From assembly GCA_014084085.1 (NCBI GenBank), contig NPFB01000169.1:2099-45789 (forward strand): 43,691 nt of DNA, written 5' to 3'. The notes beneath the pieces are model-generated. The model was given only the letters and a program-made list of their open reading frames with translations. It was not told where the DNA came from and did no database searches. Source of the DNA: Hondaea fermentalgiana. Taxonomy: Eukaryota > Sar > Bigyra > Thraustochytrida > Thraustochytriidae. The translations under genes were made by a program, and so were the position numbers. This document shows, one piece after another, positions 8,704 to 22,200 of the stretch. How positions within the stretch are numbered: the first letter of the stretch is position 1; every line of letters begins with the position of its first letter.

Positions 8704-9594
8704 TTACAGTTCGTCGTGGAAGTGACCCGGAAGACAAGATTTGCCCAGCGCGACCTCGAGGCGTCTGCGCGTTGCAGGGTCGGCTTGCGCTGCGAGCAGA
8801 TCTGGGAGCTGACTTGTGACGGAACTTTCGCAAGATGCGCCAAGTTGACGAAGCGTACGCGCTGCTGGGACATGACCGAGATGAACAGCGTGGAGAAGCG
8901 CGGAAAAACCCGCGCCATCAAGCTGATTTACGTCACCGCCCGAACGCGCGATCGTTTCGATACATTCAGCATCGTCGCGTTGTGCAGCGTAAATAATGGG
9001 CGTCCATCCGTGCGCGTCGAGAGCGGAGGCATCCGCTCCGTGCTCAAGAAGCATCTTGGCGACCTCTGCGTTGCCATTAAGAGCTGCAAGATGGATGGCC
9101 TGACGTCCTGCCGCATCCGTCGCCGTCAGTGAAGCGTTGCCTTCCAAGAGAAGCGCCGCGCTCACTGCGTGCTTGTCTTCAACATGAATCTCTGCGGCCA
9201 AGTGTTGTGGGCAAAGAGCGTGGTTCACCTCATGTTGCCTGCTACAAATAATAGCTAACATGAGTGGAGTCACGCTCTCTTCATGACATCGTGCCTCAAG
9301 ATCAGCATCGAGCTCAATTAGCGCTTCGACAACATCCGCGTGTCCTAACGCTGCTGCATATGCCAGCGGAGAGCAAGCGCCGGAACGATACGAGGAGGCG
9401 TTTACAAGTTCGGGATGCTCTGTAAATCTCTCTTGCAGTGCTTCGACCTCAGACCGCTCGATGAGTCGCAAATCTGTACGCGTTAACTGAATAGACGCAT
9501 CAGCTGCATTGTCGAGACTTGGCCCAGCGCCGTGAGCTTGCGCCGCCACAGACACAATGGTAGCGATGATCAACGCCAGGTTACCTCGTACCAT
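8704..9594 (-). CDS. Secreted ankyrin-repeat protein
   Basis: This is an intronless gene of 296 residues. The start ATG at 9594 opens MVRGNLALIIATIVSVAAQA, a clear signal peptide with likely cleavage near residues 20-23, and no membrane segment follows. Five ankyrin-type units can be read: SPLAYAAALGHADVVEALIE, TPLMLAI (interrupted by an insertion rich in His and Cys), AIHLAALNGNAEVAKMLLEHG, TPIIYAAQRDDAECIETIAR, and SALLHAVHLGHVPAARTLR. Ankyrin stacks bind proteins. A secretory or lumenal location is uncommon for them and follows from the signal peptide. The gene is divergent from HYDIN with 608 bp between the starts. The partner and role are unknown. Confidence 0.82.
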   Translation of the reverse strand: MVRGNLALIIATIVSVAAQAHGAGPSLDNAADASIQLTRTDLRLIERSEVEALQERFTEHPELVNASSYRSGACSPLAYAAALGHADVVEALIELDADLEARCHEESVTPLMLAIICSRQHEVNHALCPQHLAAEIHVEDKHAVSAALLLEGNASLTATDAAGRQAIHLAALNGNAEVAKMLLEHGADASALDAHGWTPIIYAAQRDDAECIETIARSGGDVNQLDGAGFSALLHAVHLGHVPAARTLRQLGASCESSVTSQLPDLLAAQADPATRRRLEVALGKSCLPGHFHDEL

Positions 9595-10202
9595 CGTTTT
9601 CTTTCTCGCCGTCGATCAAACGATCGATTGATCGATCGATTCATTGCCTGGTTGCTTGCGCGTTTGCTTCGCTAATTGGTTGATCAAATGAGGGCCTCGT
9701 TCTTTGAGCCTCGTCCAAATGTAAATGCTCTTCTTTCCGCTGAGTGCTCGCGCCATTAATAATTACTGCAAGCTAAGTTTGTCCGGTAAAGGGGGTATAC
9801 CTTAGAAATGTTTCGTTTTGAAGCTTGAGTATCTCGTATGATTCGGTTATTTGAAACGCTCGTAATAAACTTCTGATGTACCCCCTTCAAATTGGGTTGT
9901 GCCGAGCTGCGAGTTGACCGTTGATCTTGCACTCTGCCTGCACATCGTGCGTGGCTCATCGCAAGGCGAAACAATAGAGACCAAGGCAAAAAGGTGGGGA
10001 AGGGGGAAAAGCTTGACGTAGGGAGACGGAGAGACAGAGAGAGAGAAAGAGAGAAAAGACTGCTTCGCTGTAGCGCCTCGGCGGCAGAGATACGCGCAGA
10101 AGCGGAAGTGCTGATCGCGCGCGCGCGCGACGCTTCGCGTGACGCTAAGCAGCCTGACGATTTCGTGATCGCTCGTGACCCGAAGCACTCGAAGCTCCCA
10201 CG
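9595..10202. promoter_or_regulatory. Divergent promoter region, ankyrin gene / HYDIN
   Basis: This 608-bp spacer lies between two start codons pointing away from each other, so both promoters should be here. It has a palindromic GATC/CGAT cluster at 9612-9642 and a purine-rich GAGAGA stretch at 10021-10057. I see no clear TATA element in a convincing position. Confidence 0.5.
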
Positions 10203-13200
10203 ATGGAATCTCGAGTCGAAGTGCATGAGCGCTCAAAGTCGCACGCGGACAAGATGACCACCTCAGGTCTCAAAGAGCAGCAGCGCGTCCATGATGGCGA
10301 TAGCCGGGAAGAGCTCGACGCGAACACCTCTGACAGCTTCGCCATCATGAAAAAGCAGAAAGCCGCCAAAAAGGTCAAGTTGCCTCCGCACATCAAATAC
10401 CCGAGGTACATGTCTGCCGAGGAGGAGCGCCAGGCACACTTGTACAAGCCTACGCCTAGCATGTTAACCCAAGAGCTCAGCACGGCCTCCAGCGACCAAG
10501 GTCTCGGTGGAGGACGCAGAAATCGATTTCCAGTACCAGAAATTGTCGAATTTATCAAAGACCCGAACGCCGAAGGGTGTACGGTGCCCCTCGACGAGCC
10601 AATCTTTCAGCCTTACCCTCTCCACATGCAATTTAAGGACTACACCGAGTACGGCGTGTACAGACAAACACTCTACTTTCGCAACAATGACAGCGTTCCG
10701 CGCCGAATGCGCGTCGAGGCACTCGATGGGCCAAACTTTTCTGTGCGTCCCAACCCGCGAGCAAATGATAGAATTGCACCCGGTATGGAAGTTAGTTTTG
10801 AGGTCACCTTCAAGCCGCACGGGAAGCGAGACTACAGGGAAAAGCTCGTTTGCGTCACAGAGCGCGAAAAGTTTCTCGTCGAAATCAGCGCTCTCGGACC
10901 TTGGGCCTGCATGGACTTTCCCGATGAAATCGGATTTGGAACCTGCCCCGTTAACCACGAAAACGAGCGCACCTTTTTGGTTCGCAACATTGGCGAGCGA
11001 GACACGCGATTCGCGCTGCGAGCCACAGAACCCTTTGACGTGCGTCCGCGCGCGGGTTTTCTCGCCATGCATGAATCCGTGCAAGTCACAGTTACATTCA
11101 ACTCGGACTACTGCGCCGAGTTCGATGGCGAGATGGAGGTCGCTTACGAAAATGGCCAAGCATCATACGTTCATGTTCACGGATCGACAGAGTCCATCAA
11201 CGTGTCCATTGACAAGCCCGTTGCAGAGGTTGACCCCGCGTACATTTCTCTCATGTCCACGTGCACAGTTCTCATTAGCAACGACTCGGACATTCCTGTG
11301 GACTTTGAGTGGAAGTCTTTCGCCACTGCTCTCGAGGACGGCAACGAAAAAACGCGGCTTCTCCAGGAACTTGACCGCCTTGAAGCCATCGAGGCCGCCA
11401 CAGCAAACCCGATTCTTCTCAAGCAAAAGTACAGACATTTGCGACGAGCCGTGGAGGACGACGCAATGCTTTTTGCCGACGAAAACTTTCGTATTGAGCC
11501 CCTCACTGGCCAGGTATGGTCGCACTCCGCAAAGGAAGTCACCATTAGTTTTTCGCCGCTCATCGCAGCCGACTATGCCTCTATCGCTTGCTTAGCCGTC
11601 ACTGGCCGCGAAAATCGCATCCCGCTCAAAATTCTCGGCCAAGGAATTGGTCCTAAAGCTGCCTTCTCGGCAGCCATTGTCGACTTTGGGACCGTCTTCA
11701 TTGGATCCGAGCATACGCATTCCATCGAAATTGAAAATCGCGGTGACATCCGCTGCGAGTATCTACTAGACGCGCCAAGTGAAGATCTGGCCAGCGCGCT
11801 CACCTTCTCCCCGAGCATGGGCACGCTCGAGGTCGGCGAGACCAGAAAGCTACAAATTGACTTTTGTTCCGGCAAGCTCGGCGCCTTCTCTGAGATCATC
11901 ACCTTTTCTATGACTGGAAGCAACGATAAGCTCCGCGTGCGTGTCAAAGGCAATGTCGTTGGACCCACATTCGACGTAAACGTTGCCGAGTTCGCTTTTG
12001 GCCGCATTGCGTATGGGTTCGCTAACACGCGCGAGTTTGTCATCAGCAACACCTCCGAGATCCCCATGGAGTTCGCGCTTCGGGTTCCCGGAGACGGCAA
12101 GTTTGACGAGCCGGAGTTTGTAGTCACGCCGAGTGCTGGCACAATTGAAGCTGGACAAGAGCAGAACGTCACCCTTACCTTCACCTCGCGAACCGTGACG
12201 CGCTATCAAATGGATCTTGTTATCGATGTGATCAACATTGGTCAAGCGCAACGTACAATCCCGATTCAAGCCGAGTGTGCCGTCGCCGCTGTCGGCGTGC
12301 ACGCAGGGGCTCCTCTTGAAGCGCCTCAGGATGGATTTCAAGCTGTCATTCCTGACGGAGAGGATTATGGCGGCTCAGACAGCTCGCGCGAAGGCGATCT
12401 CCACCTCGAGTTTGGGCCCTGCTTCCTGCGGTATCCATACACGCGTCAGCTTCTTTTGCGCAACACCTCGGACGTCCGCGCTCGCTTCGAGATCGTTCCC
12501 CAAGATGAGGCGACGCTTCCGCTTGCAAGCTACGAGCCTAGTGAAATGATTGGTACCATTGAGCCGATGAGTGAGCATCGTGTCGATGTGACAATGCGCG
12601 TCGAAAAGCTGGGTAAATTCTCACTTCCGCTTCTTGTACGCATCCAAGGCAGCGACAAGCCACCTCTCATGGTGGATGTTGCGGCGCACGGATGCGGGCC
12701 CCGCATCGTTGTGGAGCCCTCTCTGGAGATCGACTTCGACACCGTCACATGCCTGACGACGGCGAAACGATCCTTTAGGATGCACAACCGCTCCCTCATT
12801 GCGGCTCCGTACGCCAACTTTCTCAAGGATTCCAAATCAAAATTTACCTTGGATTGCGCCGAAGGCTGTCTCGGCCCTGGCGAGGACATCGAATGCACAG
12901 TTTCTGTATGCCCTGATGACGCATCAACGCACCGAGACGAGCTCCACATTGTCGTCACAGAGGGCGAGTCCATCGTGATGCAGCTCAAGGCCAAGGGCAC
13001 CGGAACGACAATGTTTTGCAAAGAGCTCAAGGAGCTGCAGGTTTGCAATTTTGGAAATGTCTTTACCAATCGAGTGCACGAAAAGAAGTTCTTGCTCGAG
13101 AACCGCGGCCGCCGAGAGCAGACTCTCTCGTGGACAAACCTTGCGCTCGAGGATAAGATTGAGGAGCGAAAGAAACGCATCATGGAACAAGACCGTCTCC

Positions 13201-16200
13201 TACGCGACAAGGATCCCGAAGTGCAGAAGCGCGCAGCGCGCATTCGCATTCCAGAGGAACCCCAGCCAACCTATGTCGTGTACCCCGATTCCGTGGTGCT
13301 CAAGCCTCGTATGGGTTGCATGTTTACCGTTCGCGGTGAGTCGGCGGTGGGCGGCCACATTGACGAAAACCTCGTGCTCTCGACCAAGGTCGGCAAAGAG
13401 AAGAAATCTACCACCGTTTGCCAGGCGGCCGTCTCGGCAAACTTTGTCAATCCGCTTCTTCATGCCTCTGTTGACGTCATTGAGTTTTGCTTTACCTTTA
13501 ACCCCGACGAGAGAATGGCTCCAGGTACGGATATGACGCAGCGGCGCCCGCTCAAACTCAAAAACGTGTCGCAGCTGCCCTTGAACTTTATTCTTCGGAC
13601 GCACGAGCCCTTTTCTGTCGACACTTGGGAGATTGCGCTCGATCCCGAGCAAGAGACCTCGGTCAACGTGCTTTTCAATCCACTCCTCAAGAGCGATGAC
13701 CTCAAAACGCAAACGCTTCATGAAAAGCTTACTGCCACGCACCAGAATCATCCGCAAAAGGATGTTTGGGATATCCGCGCGCAAATCAATTTCCCGAATC
13801 TTGACTTTGAGTACACGGAGCTCAACTTTGGTTGTCTGCTCAACGATACATCCAAGACGCAGCGCTTTCGGATCACTAACACCTCGGTGATTGATACCAT
13901 GTACTCGTGGGCTTTTCTCGAAGAAGATGCTGGGCGTACTTCTCGAGCAAGTACTACAGGAAGCTCGAAGCGTCCGCTCGGTCTGCAAAACGTCGTCGCC
14001 TCGAGACCAGAGCCCAACGATGTCTTTGATATTCGACCGATTCGAGGCCTCCTCCGTCCGGGCGAGTCTCAAGAGGTCGAGGTCTCTTACTTTGCGCACG
14101 CAAACCAGAGATTCGACGTCACAGCAGTCTGCGAAGTCGAAGGTGGTCCCGAGTACGAGGTTTCTCTCAGAGGTGAGGCTTCGCAGATCCACTACACCTT
14201 GGATCAGGAAGGTCTTGACTTTGGTGATCTCATTCACGATACTACAGAGGAGCAAGCTTTGATGCTTGCAAATTCAGGAAAGGTTGCCTTTGATTTCCGG
14301 ATCGTCTCTCCAGATCCCGATGTCGTCAGCTGCACGCCAAATGAGGGCCGCATCTTTGCCAAGGATACGCAGAAAATCATTGTCAGATTCTCGCCAAAGG
14401 TACCCGAGCTCGTCCTGCAAAATGTCCGCATCGAGATTGCTCACCTTGAACCGCTAGCGTTTCCTGTCAAGGGTCGCGGCATCTTCGCCTCTGCGACCCT
14501 ATCTTTGCCACGCGCCGAGGATCTCGCCCTCGTCGTTCACGAAAATGCTGCAAAGCAGAGCGCGCCAAGTCGAGCCTATGGCTTCTCCTCGCCTTCCGCG
14601 GCAGGACTTGGCAGCCCCAATGGAGAGAATGATGGTGATCTCTCGCTCGGGATGCTCCAGCCCGAAGTACAAGAATGGCTTGGTCTGCTCGCAGAAGCAG
14701 AAGAATTGCTCCAGGCCTCGGGCGCGACCGAAATTGACGCCACGACAGGACTTGTCGAGGGCATTGCGACAAAGACTGGCGCACGTCCCGTCTCGGTAGC
14801 TCCTGCTGGGTCCACGAGCCCTTCCAGAGGAACGGGCGTTGGACGTGACCGTCCTATTGGATCTGCGCCAGCGCGTTCCTCGACGCAGCCATTGACCCCG
14901 TCGACGAGCTCTTCGTCCGATCGAAACAGCGGCTCGCAGACGACGGGCGGTTCCAAGGGATCGAAACGGACAAAGGGATCAAAGCGTGCCCCGCGTTTTG
15001 ACATGGCCAAGGTTCGAGTCGAGGCCGAAGCGAATCGACTGCGCTTTGCTCGTTTTCTGCACCGCGTTATCGACAACATTGCCATGCCACACCTCGAACG
15101 TGGTCCAGCGGAAAACAACGTTTTCACTTTAGCAAGATATGTGGTTGAACTTGGCAATGTTGTGGTTGGCAAATCGCGAAAGAAAGTGTTCCGCATCCTC
15201 AACACCTCCCAGATGCCTCTCAGCTTTTCTGTGCCCAAGTCAGCCATTTCAGGGTCTTCCTTTTCGCTTGAGCCCGCTGAGGTGTCCAAGCTCGCGCCAA
15301 ACGAATCTGTAGAGCTCCAATTGCAATTCTCGGCCAAGCGCGATGCCGCACTGGGTCCACTCGAGTGGAGCATTCCGCTAGACATTGTAAATGGCCCTCC
15401 ACTCGAAGTCATGGCTCGCGCAAATGTCACCATGCCAGAGGTGAGTATCGCGCCCGGGGATGTCCTTGACTTTGGTCGTCTCTTGATTGGACAGTGCAAG
15501 GTGATGTCCTTCCAGCTTAAAAACACATCTCCCGTTCCAGCCGACTGGGGCATTCACCTGGACAAGATGGCCGGCCAGCGCGGCTCCGATAGTCGCGCCA
15601 TCGCTTGTGTGCCCATGTCCGGAACTTTGCAGCCGAATGAGCGTTGCAACGTTGAGGTCACCTTTACGCCTCGCGAGCCGCGTTCGTACCAGTCAAAATT
15701 GCCCATCAAGGTCGCAAGTAACCCGCGAACGCAGGCAATTATGTGCAAGGGGGCGGCTACGGCAATCCAGCTCGATGTCACCTCGGACCTCTTGGAGATG
15801 CGTCCTACGTTGCCGAGTGAGGGCGACTTTGCCTTGCGTGAATTTAGCATTCGAAATGTCTCCGAGTGCGACGTTGAAGTCTACTCGGTAGACTTTGATG
15901 AGCAGCACGTTAAGGAAGAGGCCATTTTGGCTGCTGTTCTAGATTCTATGGGATATGCGAATCAGATGCGCTCGCAGCCACGTAAGGCCGGAGAGCCGCT
16001 GCAGCAGAGCATCGTCGAGCAGTTTGCAGAGCTGCAAGAGGAAGCCGGTACTGGAGCTGAGGCTTCGACTCCTGAGCAGAGCGAAGAAGGTGCCGAAACG
16101 AACGCAACAGAAGGTGATGTCAAAGACGCCGGGCTGGGCGACCTCGAGGACGTTGCAGAGACACTGCAGAATGCTCAAGCTAACGAGGGCGAGACAGCTG

Positions 16201-19200
16201 CTACCGGTCCGAGCTACCGTGACCGTGGGCTCGCCATGGACATATTGCTCTTGGCCCCGCCGAACGTGCCTTGGAAAGCTGATCTCGCGAGCCTTCTTGG
16301 CGAAAAGGCCGGTGGGCGTGTCCCAGTGCTTGGTCTCGATGCAGTTGTCGAGCAAGCTTCGGCTGCTGGAAAGATCCCGCTCGAAGTTAGCGCCCACTAT
16401 GGTCTCGAGCACCCCGAGCTTGCCGAGGGCGGCAAACCACCAAAAAAGACACGTCCTATCGAAATTGAGGAAGTAAAACTTGCCGTGCGCCACGTCATTG
16501 AGTCTCCCGCATGCGCTCATGGCGTTGTTCTCGCTGGACTCGAGAGCAAGTATTTGGTACAGGAATCAGAAAATGCCTTTGAAGAGCTTGCGCGAGCTGT
16601 CAAGGACGCATTCAACGTGCCTACTGTTTCGACTTCATCTTCCTTGTCGACCGAAGATGGTACGGAAGAGTCAAAGGAAAGTGACAATGCACCAAACGAC
16701 AGCGAGGCGTCCGCATCTGCTTTTGTCTCGCCTCAGAACGTGCTTCGCGTGGTCATTTTGGATGTTCAAGAGTCCAGTCTTGCATCACACCTCGAGTCCA
16801 TTGCGGAAGAAGAGCACAAGGAGAGTGACGCAGAAGGTGTTAACGCGTCAGCAGAATACTTTTCAAATATTGATGCGCTCAAGGCGATCTTTGTAAAGCG
16901 TTCATCGGCTGGTACTGACGCCGGAGAGAGCGTCGAAGAGTCCAAGGAAGAAGAAAGTACCGAAGCAGAGTACGCCGCAGAGAATGCTGCGTCTGGCGCA
17001 GAAGATGTCCCCGCGTGGATTGAGACTTGCTTGCTGGGCGAAGACTGTCTCCCCTTTGTATCGGCTGCGCAGCGAGTTGAAGCCTGGCTTCCAGAGCCTG
17101 GTACCCCACGTCCAGCAGATTGGGACGAGCACTGGATCCCGATTCCTGGTGAGCGCGTACTCGAGATCCTTGAACGGCCCACGACACGGCCACGGTCCGC
17201 GGCCACGAGCGGACCCTTTCGCATCAAGGCCATTTTGAGCAAGGAGAGTCTTGATACAGATGGCGACGACACCCCTGCAGAGATCGAACCCGATACCGAC
17301 GAAGCAGAAAAATCTGCAGAATCGGACACCGATGAGACCATGGAAGAACCGAAGGCGTCAGTAACAGAAGCACCGATTCGTTTGGTTCCAGGAGCTCCGT
17401 ATCGCTGGGTAATCCCTGCGGGAAGCACGCTGAAGATGCAAGTCATTCTCAACGCGTGCAAACAAGGAACCTTTGAGCAGCAGCTTTCTTTCCAGGCCGT
17501 TGGAAGCAATCAACAGTACTGGGTCCTGACAAAGGGAGTTTGCACGGTGCCAACGATCAGCGCTGATCCACGAAACGTCTTCATGAATCGAATCAAGGCA
17601 CGGCCCGAACACCGCCTCGTGTCGAAAAAGTATGTCATGTCCAAGGCACTTTACGAGTTCGGCCCTCTTCTCGTTGGCAAGAATCCCGAGGAATGCATGC
17701 AGCACGAAGATCTTGCGGTGCAAATGCGCAACGCGGAGACCTTTCGTATCTCCAATTCTGGTGTTCTCCCTGTTGACGAGGTGCGCTTTGTCCTTGTTGC
17801 AGGTGATGGTAGCTTCATCGACGCACAAGACTCTGCTGCAACGCCTTTTGTTGTTCAGCCGTCTGAAATCTCTCTGGAGCCAGGCGAGACAAAGGATGTG
17901 CGTGTGTGGGCTTTTCCGCAAGAGGAGAGCCTCGCAAGCGCCAAGCTCGTGTGCTGCGTCAAGGACAATCCTGAAGTCTACGAGTTCGCCATGTCCTGTC
18001 TCGGAGCAAAGCCTCAGCTTGCCGTGCACGGACCATGGGAAGAGGTCGAAGAGGAAGAAGTCGCCGATGACAGCGCACAGACCGAGGGCGAGGCGAGTCG
18101 CGGAGACGACGCCCAAGAGAAGCAGGCTGCCCTTGAATTTGGTCGCCTCTTGCTGGGCAGACAGGAAGAGCGCGTTTTCACGGTCTCCAACACGTCGACA
18201 ATCCCCGTTGCATGGAAACTCGACCTTGAGGCATTCGCGGATCTTCCCGCGTTTGCGGTATTTCCTGTTGAGGGGACGCTTGCTCCCGGTGAGACAAGCT
18301 CCATTTCCGTTCAATTCAATGCCACAGAGGCAGCGGTTCACGATTTGACCCTCGATGTCGGTTTTACCGATGTAGAGATTGGTGAGCCCGAGACGCGTAT
18401 CCAAGTCGCGGTCCGCGCAGAGGCTTACACGATTCAGGTCCAGCCAGACTTTCGTCAAGGGGACGAAGAAGAGGACGCTGTTCCTGCAGGCATTGACTTT
18501 GGCATGCTTCGCGTTTTCGAGGCGGCAGAGCGCAAACTCAAGCTCCGCAACACGGGCAAGTACCCTGTAGAGTTTGTCTTTATCATGCGCAAGCGTCTGG
18601 TGGCCAGTCTGATCGAGATTACCCCAATGCAACAAGTTCTCGAGGCTGACGAAGAAGCAGAGCTAACACTCCGCTTTTGCTCCAAGAACGAAGCGCAGCT
18701 CCGAAACAACAAGGACATCCGTTGTCTTATCAAGGAACCTGCTACGGGCGAGACTGTGGAATCCTTTGAGGTTCCAGTGGACGTCTGCAGCGTGTTCTCG
18801 AGCTTTCGAGTGCAGCCTTCCAAGGGAATTCATTTTGGTGCCGTCAAGTTCGAGGCGACTCCGGAGAAGAGTTTTGAGATCAGAAACGATGGTCTTTTTC
18901 CTTTTACGTATGAGATTATCACCACCTCTGAACTGGCAGATCGCATGCAGGCTCAACACGACAGAATTGAAGCGGCCCTACGCGAGGCCGAGGAAAAGGC
19001 CTCACGGCCTCAGGATGAGGAAGTCGACGCAGAAAATGATACGCCCGCAGAGACGCCACCCGCTCCATTGCCAACAGCCGCGGAGCTTGCTGCGGCTCGC
19101 GCGAGCGTCGAGCTCGAGGAGCTGCGCGCCCTTGCGACGCCCGCGCAAGTTGCAGGTGCAGAGACTCTTACTGTGGGCCTCTTTGATGTAACGCCCCGAG

Positions 19201-22200
19201 CGGGAGAGATCTCCCCGGGAAGCTCGCAAGAACTTTGTGTCAAATTCAATGCTGATGGAGACGTACTCGCCCAAGAGGCCCTGCGCATTCTTGTGAGCGG
19301 TCGCAATCCGAACGATGGTACCCTCATGCCGAGCGAGGTCTTTGAGCTTGCCGGAGAGAGCCACGTGCCTGGAATCAATACAGACAACTATGACTCGATT
19401 TTCGAAGAGCAAGGCGTCGTGCGTTCCCTTGATCCGACGATGCACGAGTGCGGAGTGTTCTCCAAAGAAGAGAACATCTTTACCTTTGGGGCAGTCATTC
19501 ACACGGCTGTGCCAGCCCAGGGAATCTGCGAACGCTTCAAGATCTCTAATCCGAACAAGATCAAGGCAATGGTAAGCTTTGAGGTAGAAGCTCGCAACAC
19601 GGCAAGTGAGGGAATCTTTTCTGTTCATCCCGAGCATCTCGAGCTGCCCTCGCACGAGCACGACTTTGTCAGCGTCTACTTTAAGCCATCTGCAATCAAC
19701 AAGTACGCGGCCAAATTCCGTGCTCTTGTTACCGATGGAGAGCGCAAGCCGGAAACGCATTTGCTCGAATTTGATCTTCAAGGTGAGGGAACGCTGCCGT
19801 GCCTCACGGTCGTTGAGCCTTCGCAGCTCTCGGACGATGCAAAGTTTCAGGTTGATCTGGGCCGCACGCAGTTGCGCAAGTCAAGAAGCAAGGAAATTAC
19901 TGTTCGTAACGACGGCATCGTGCCCGCCACCGTTCGCTTTGATATGGATCTGCACAAGTCCATCTCTTTTCCCTTGCGCAACAGCTCGCTGACGTTGCAG
20001 CCTCAGGAGTCGCGCACAACTTCAGTCAAGTTCGAGCCCTCTGAGGAGGGACACGTATCTGCAGAGCTTCTCGTCCGCGTTTTGCACAACGAATTCGAAC
20101 TTTCGCGCTTTGAGCTTTCCGGAGAGGGCTACCAGGAAGATATGACCTTTGAAGAGCTTCCGGGAGACGCAGACGATAGTCTTGACTTTGGCGACGTGTC
20201 GCTCCTTCCGAGGGCGGCGGGAGAGAAGGGGGGCGAGGACGACGGCCAAATCGATGAAAAGGTGGAACTGGAGGCCGCCAAGTCGGTGCGATTCTGCATA
20301 AAGAGCAATGTCGATTCGGTCATTCGCTTCGAGTGGGACACGGCTGCGGTGCCGCAAGTGACGTTTTCTCCATCTGCGGGCCATGTGCCACCCTTTGGTC
20401 GCCTGTACATTGAGGCTGCAATTGCCGCAAGCGAGCCAGTCAGCTTGACCGAGGCGACCGCTTCACTAAGCATGCAACGTATCATTTATGGAGAGGACGC
20501 CTTTGCAGCAGCTGGCGGCCGGTCGATTAGCTGGAACAGCAATATGACCGTGGCAAAGCCTCGCAGCGAGGATGAAGAGCAAAATGGCGGAGGAGATGCA
20601 GCGCCCGAGAGCGATGCTTTTCAAACCGCACCAGAGCCGGCCTACACCGTTGTCGAGGGCTCTGAGACCAAGAGTGTCGCACTCAAATGCCGCGCCGAAG
20701 TCGACACGGTTCGCTACGCGCTCAACGAAGGTCAGGAAACGACCATGCATTTTCGCTCGACAATGATGTTTCAGAGTCGCGCCTTCAAGTTCCCCGTGCA
20801 CAACCGCGGTAGAATGGCCATGGACATTGCTTGGTCTATTGAAGCCGCCAATGGAGCATTGAGAAACTCCCATTGTCCATTCTCCATTTCTCCGGCACAG
20901 GCAAGAATCGCCGCCGACAGCGAGCAGATCTTCGTCGTACGCTTTGCTCCGCTCGAAGTAGAGCCTTTCGAGTACACGGCCAAGGCTCAAATCCAGAATC
21001 TTTGCGCAGACCAGGACGAGCTGGCTCTGACGCTCTCTGGCATGGCGTCAAGACCCGTCTGCCACTTCGAACTGGAGTCTTCGACCTATCTGGAAAGACG
21101 GAAGGCTCCCTTGCCCGGGCTTGGCCCTGATGTATCTGTCAAGGTTCTTGAGTTCCAATCGTTGGGTTTGCGCATCAAGAACACGAAACGGTTTCACGTG
21201 GTCAATCCGACGAGTATGGCGTATGAGTTTGAGCTGGTCCCGATTGGGGAAGAAACAAGCGCCTGCTTCAAGTGTGCAACCTCCAAGGGTCTGATCATGC
21301 CTGGAAAACGCTGCGAGCTCTCGTTCTCGTTCACGCCAACCACGGTCGACCTTCAAGAGAGCCTGTGGGAGTTTCGTATCGCCGAGCAGGGCGTCTCGCA
21401 GACTTTGCTGCTCGTGGGTACTGTCTCTGAGCCTCGCGTCGAGCTGAGTCGCAAGCACGTTAACTTTAACAGCATTCTCGTGGGCGGCCACTCTGAGGAG
21501 ACCGTTCTTTTGGAGAACCACGAGGACGTACCTTTCGCGTTTGACTTCGACTCGGCCTCGTTCAGAGATCAAGAGAACGATATCATGCAGCAGCTCGGAG
21601 GAACGGATGAGAACACGGGCGGGGCAGCTCGACGCGCACGAAGCGTCTTACGCGTGGAACCCATGTCCGGGACTGTGGGTCCAAAGAGCTCGCTTCCGCT
21701 CACAGTTCGCTTCGCGCCGCAGGGAGAAAAAAAGCACAACTTTAATTTGGTGTGTCACGTGCATCGCAAGCCAGACAAGCTCTCCCTCAACGTCAAAGGT
21801 GAGGGCAGTGCCATTCACGACCTTTTGGTCATGGATGCCACGGGAGCTGCGCACGGCGCGGGGGCAGAACAAGACGCCTCTGTTCGAAGCAGCAGTGGCG
21901 CCGAGATCGAGTTGCAGCACGGCGAACGCAACCTCAATGAACTCAACTTTGGCCTGGTCCACGTGAACGACAATGCAAAGCGAGTGGTCACCATTCGCAA
22001 CCGTGGAAAGTTCAGTTTTGACTATTTGTGGACTCCTCCCGTCGAGCTTCGAGACTATGACGAGTCCGGATTGCTGACGCTTTCACCACTTCGCGGAACG
22101 GTGCGAGCCGGGGAGACTGCAAAGTGCACATTTTTGTTCAACCCGACAAGAGAGGTCGCTCTCGACAATCTTCGATTTCAGTGTACTGTGGCTGGCGCAC

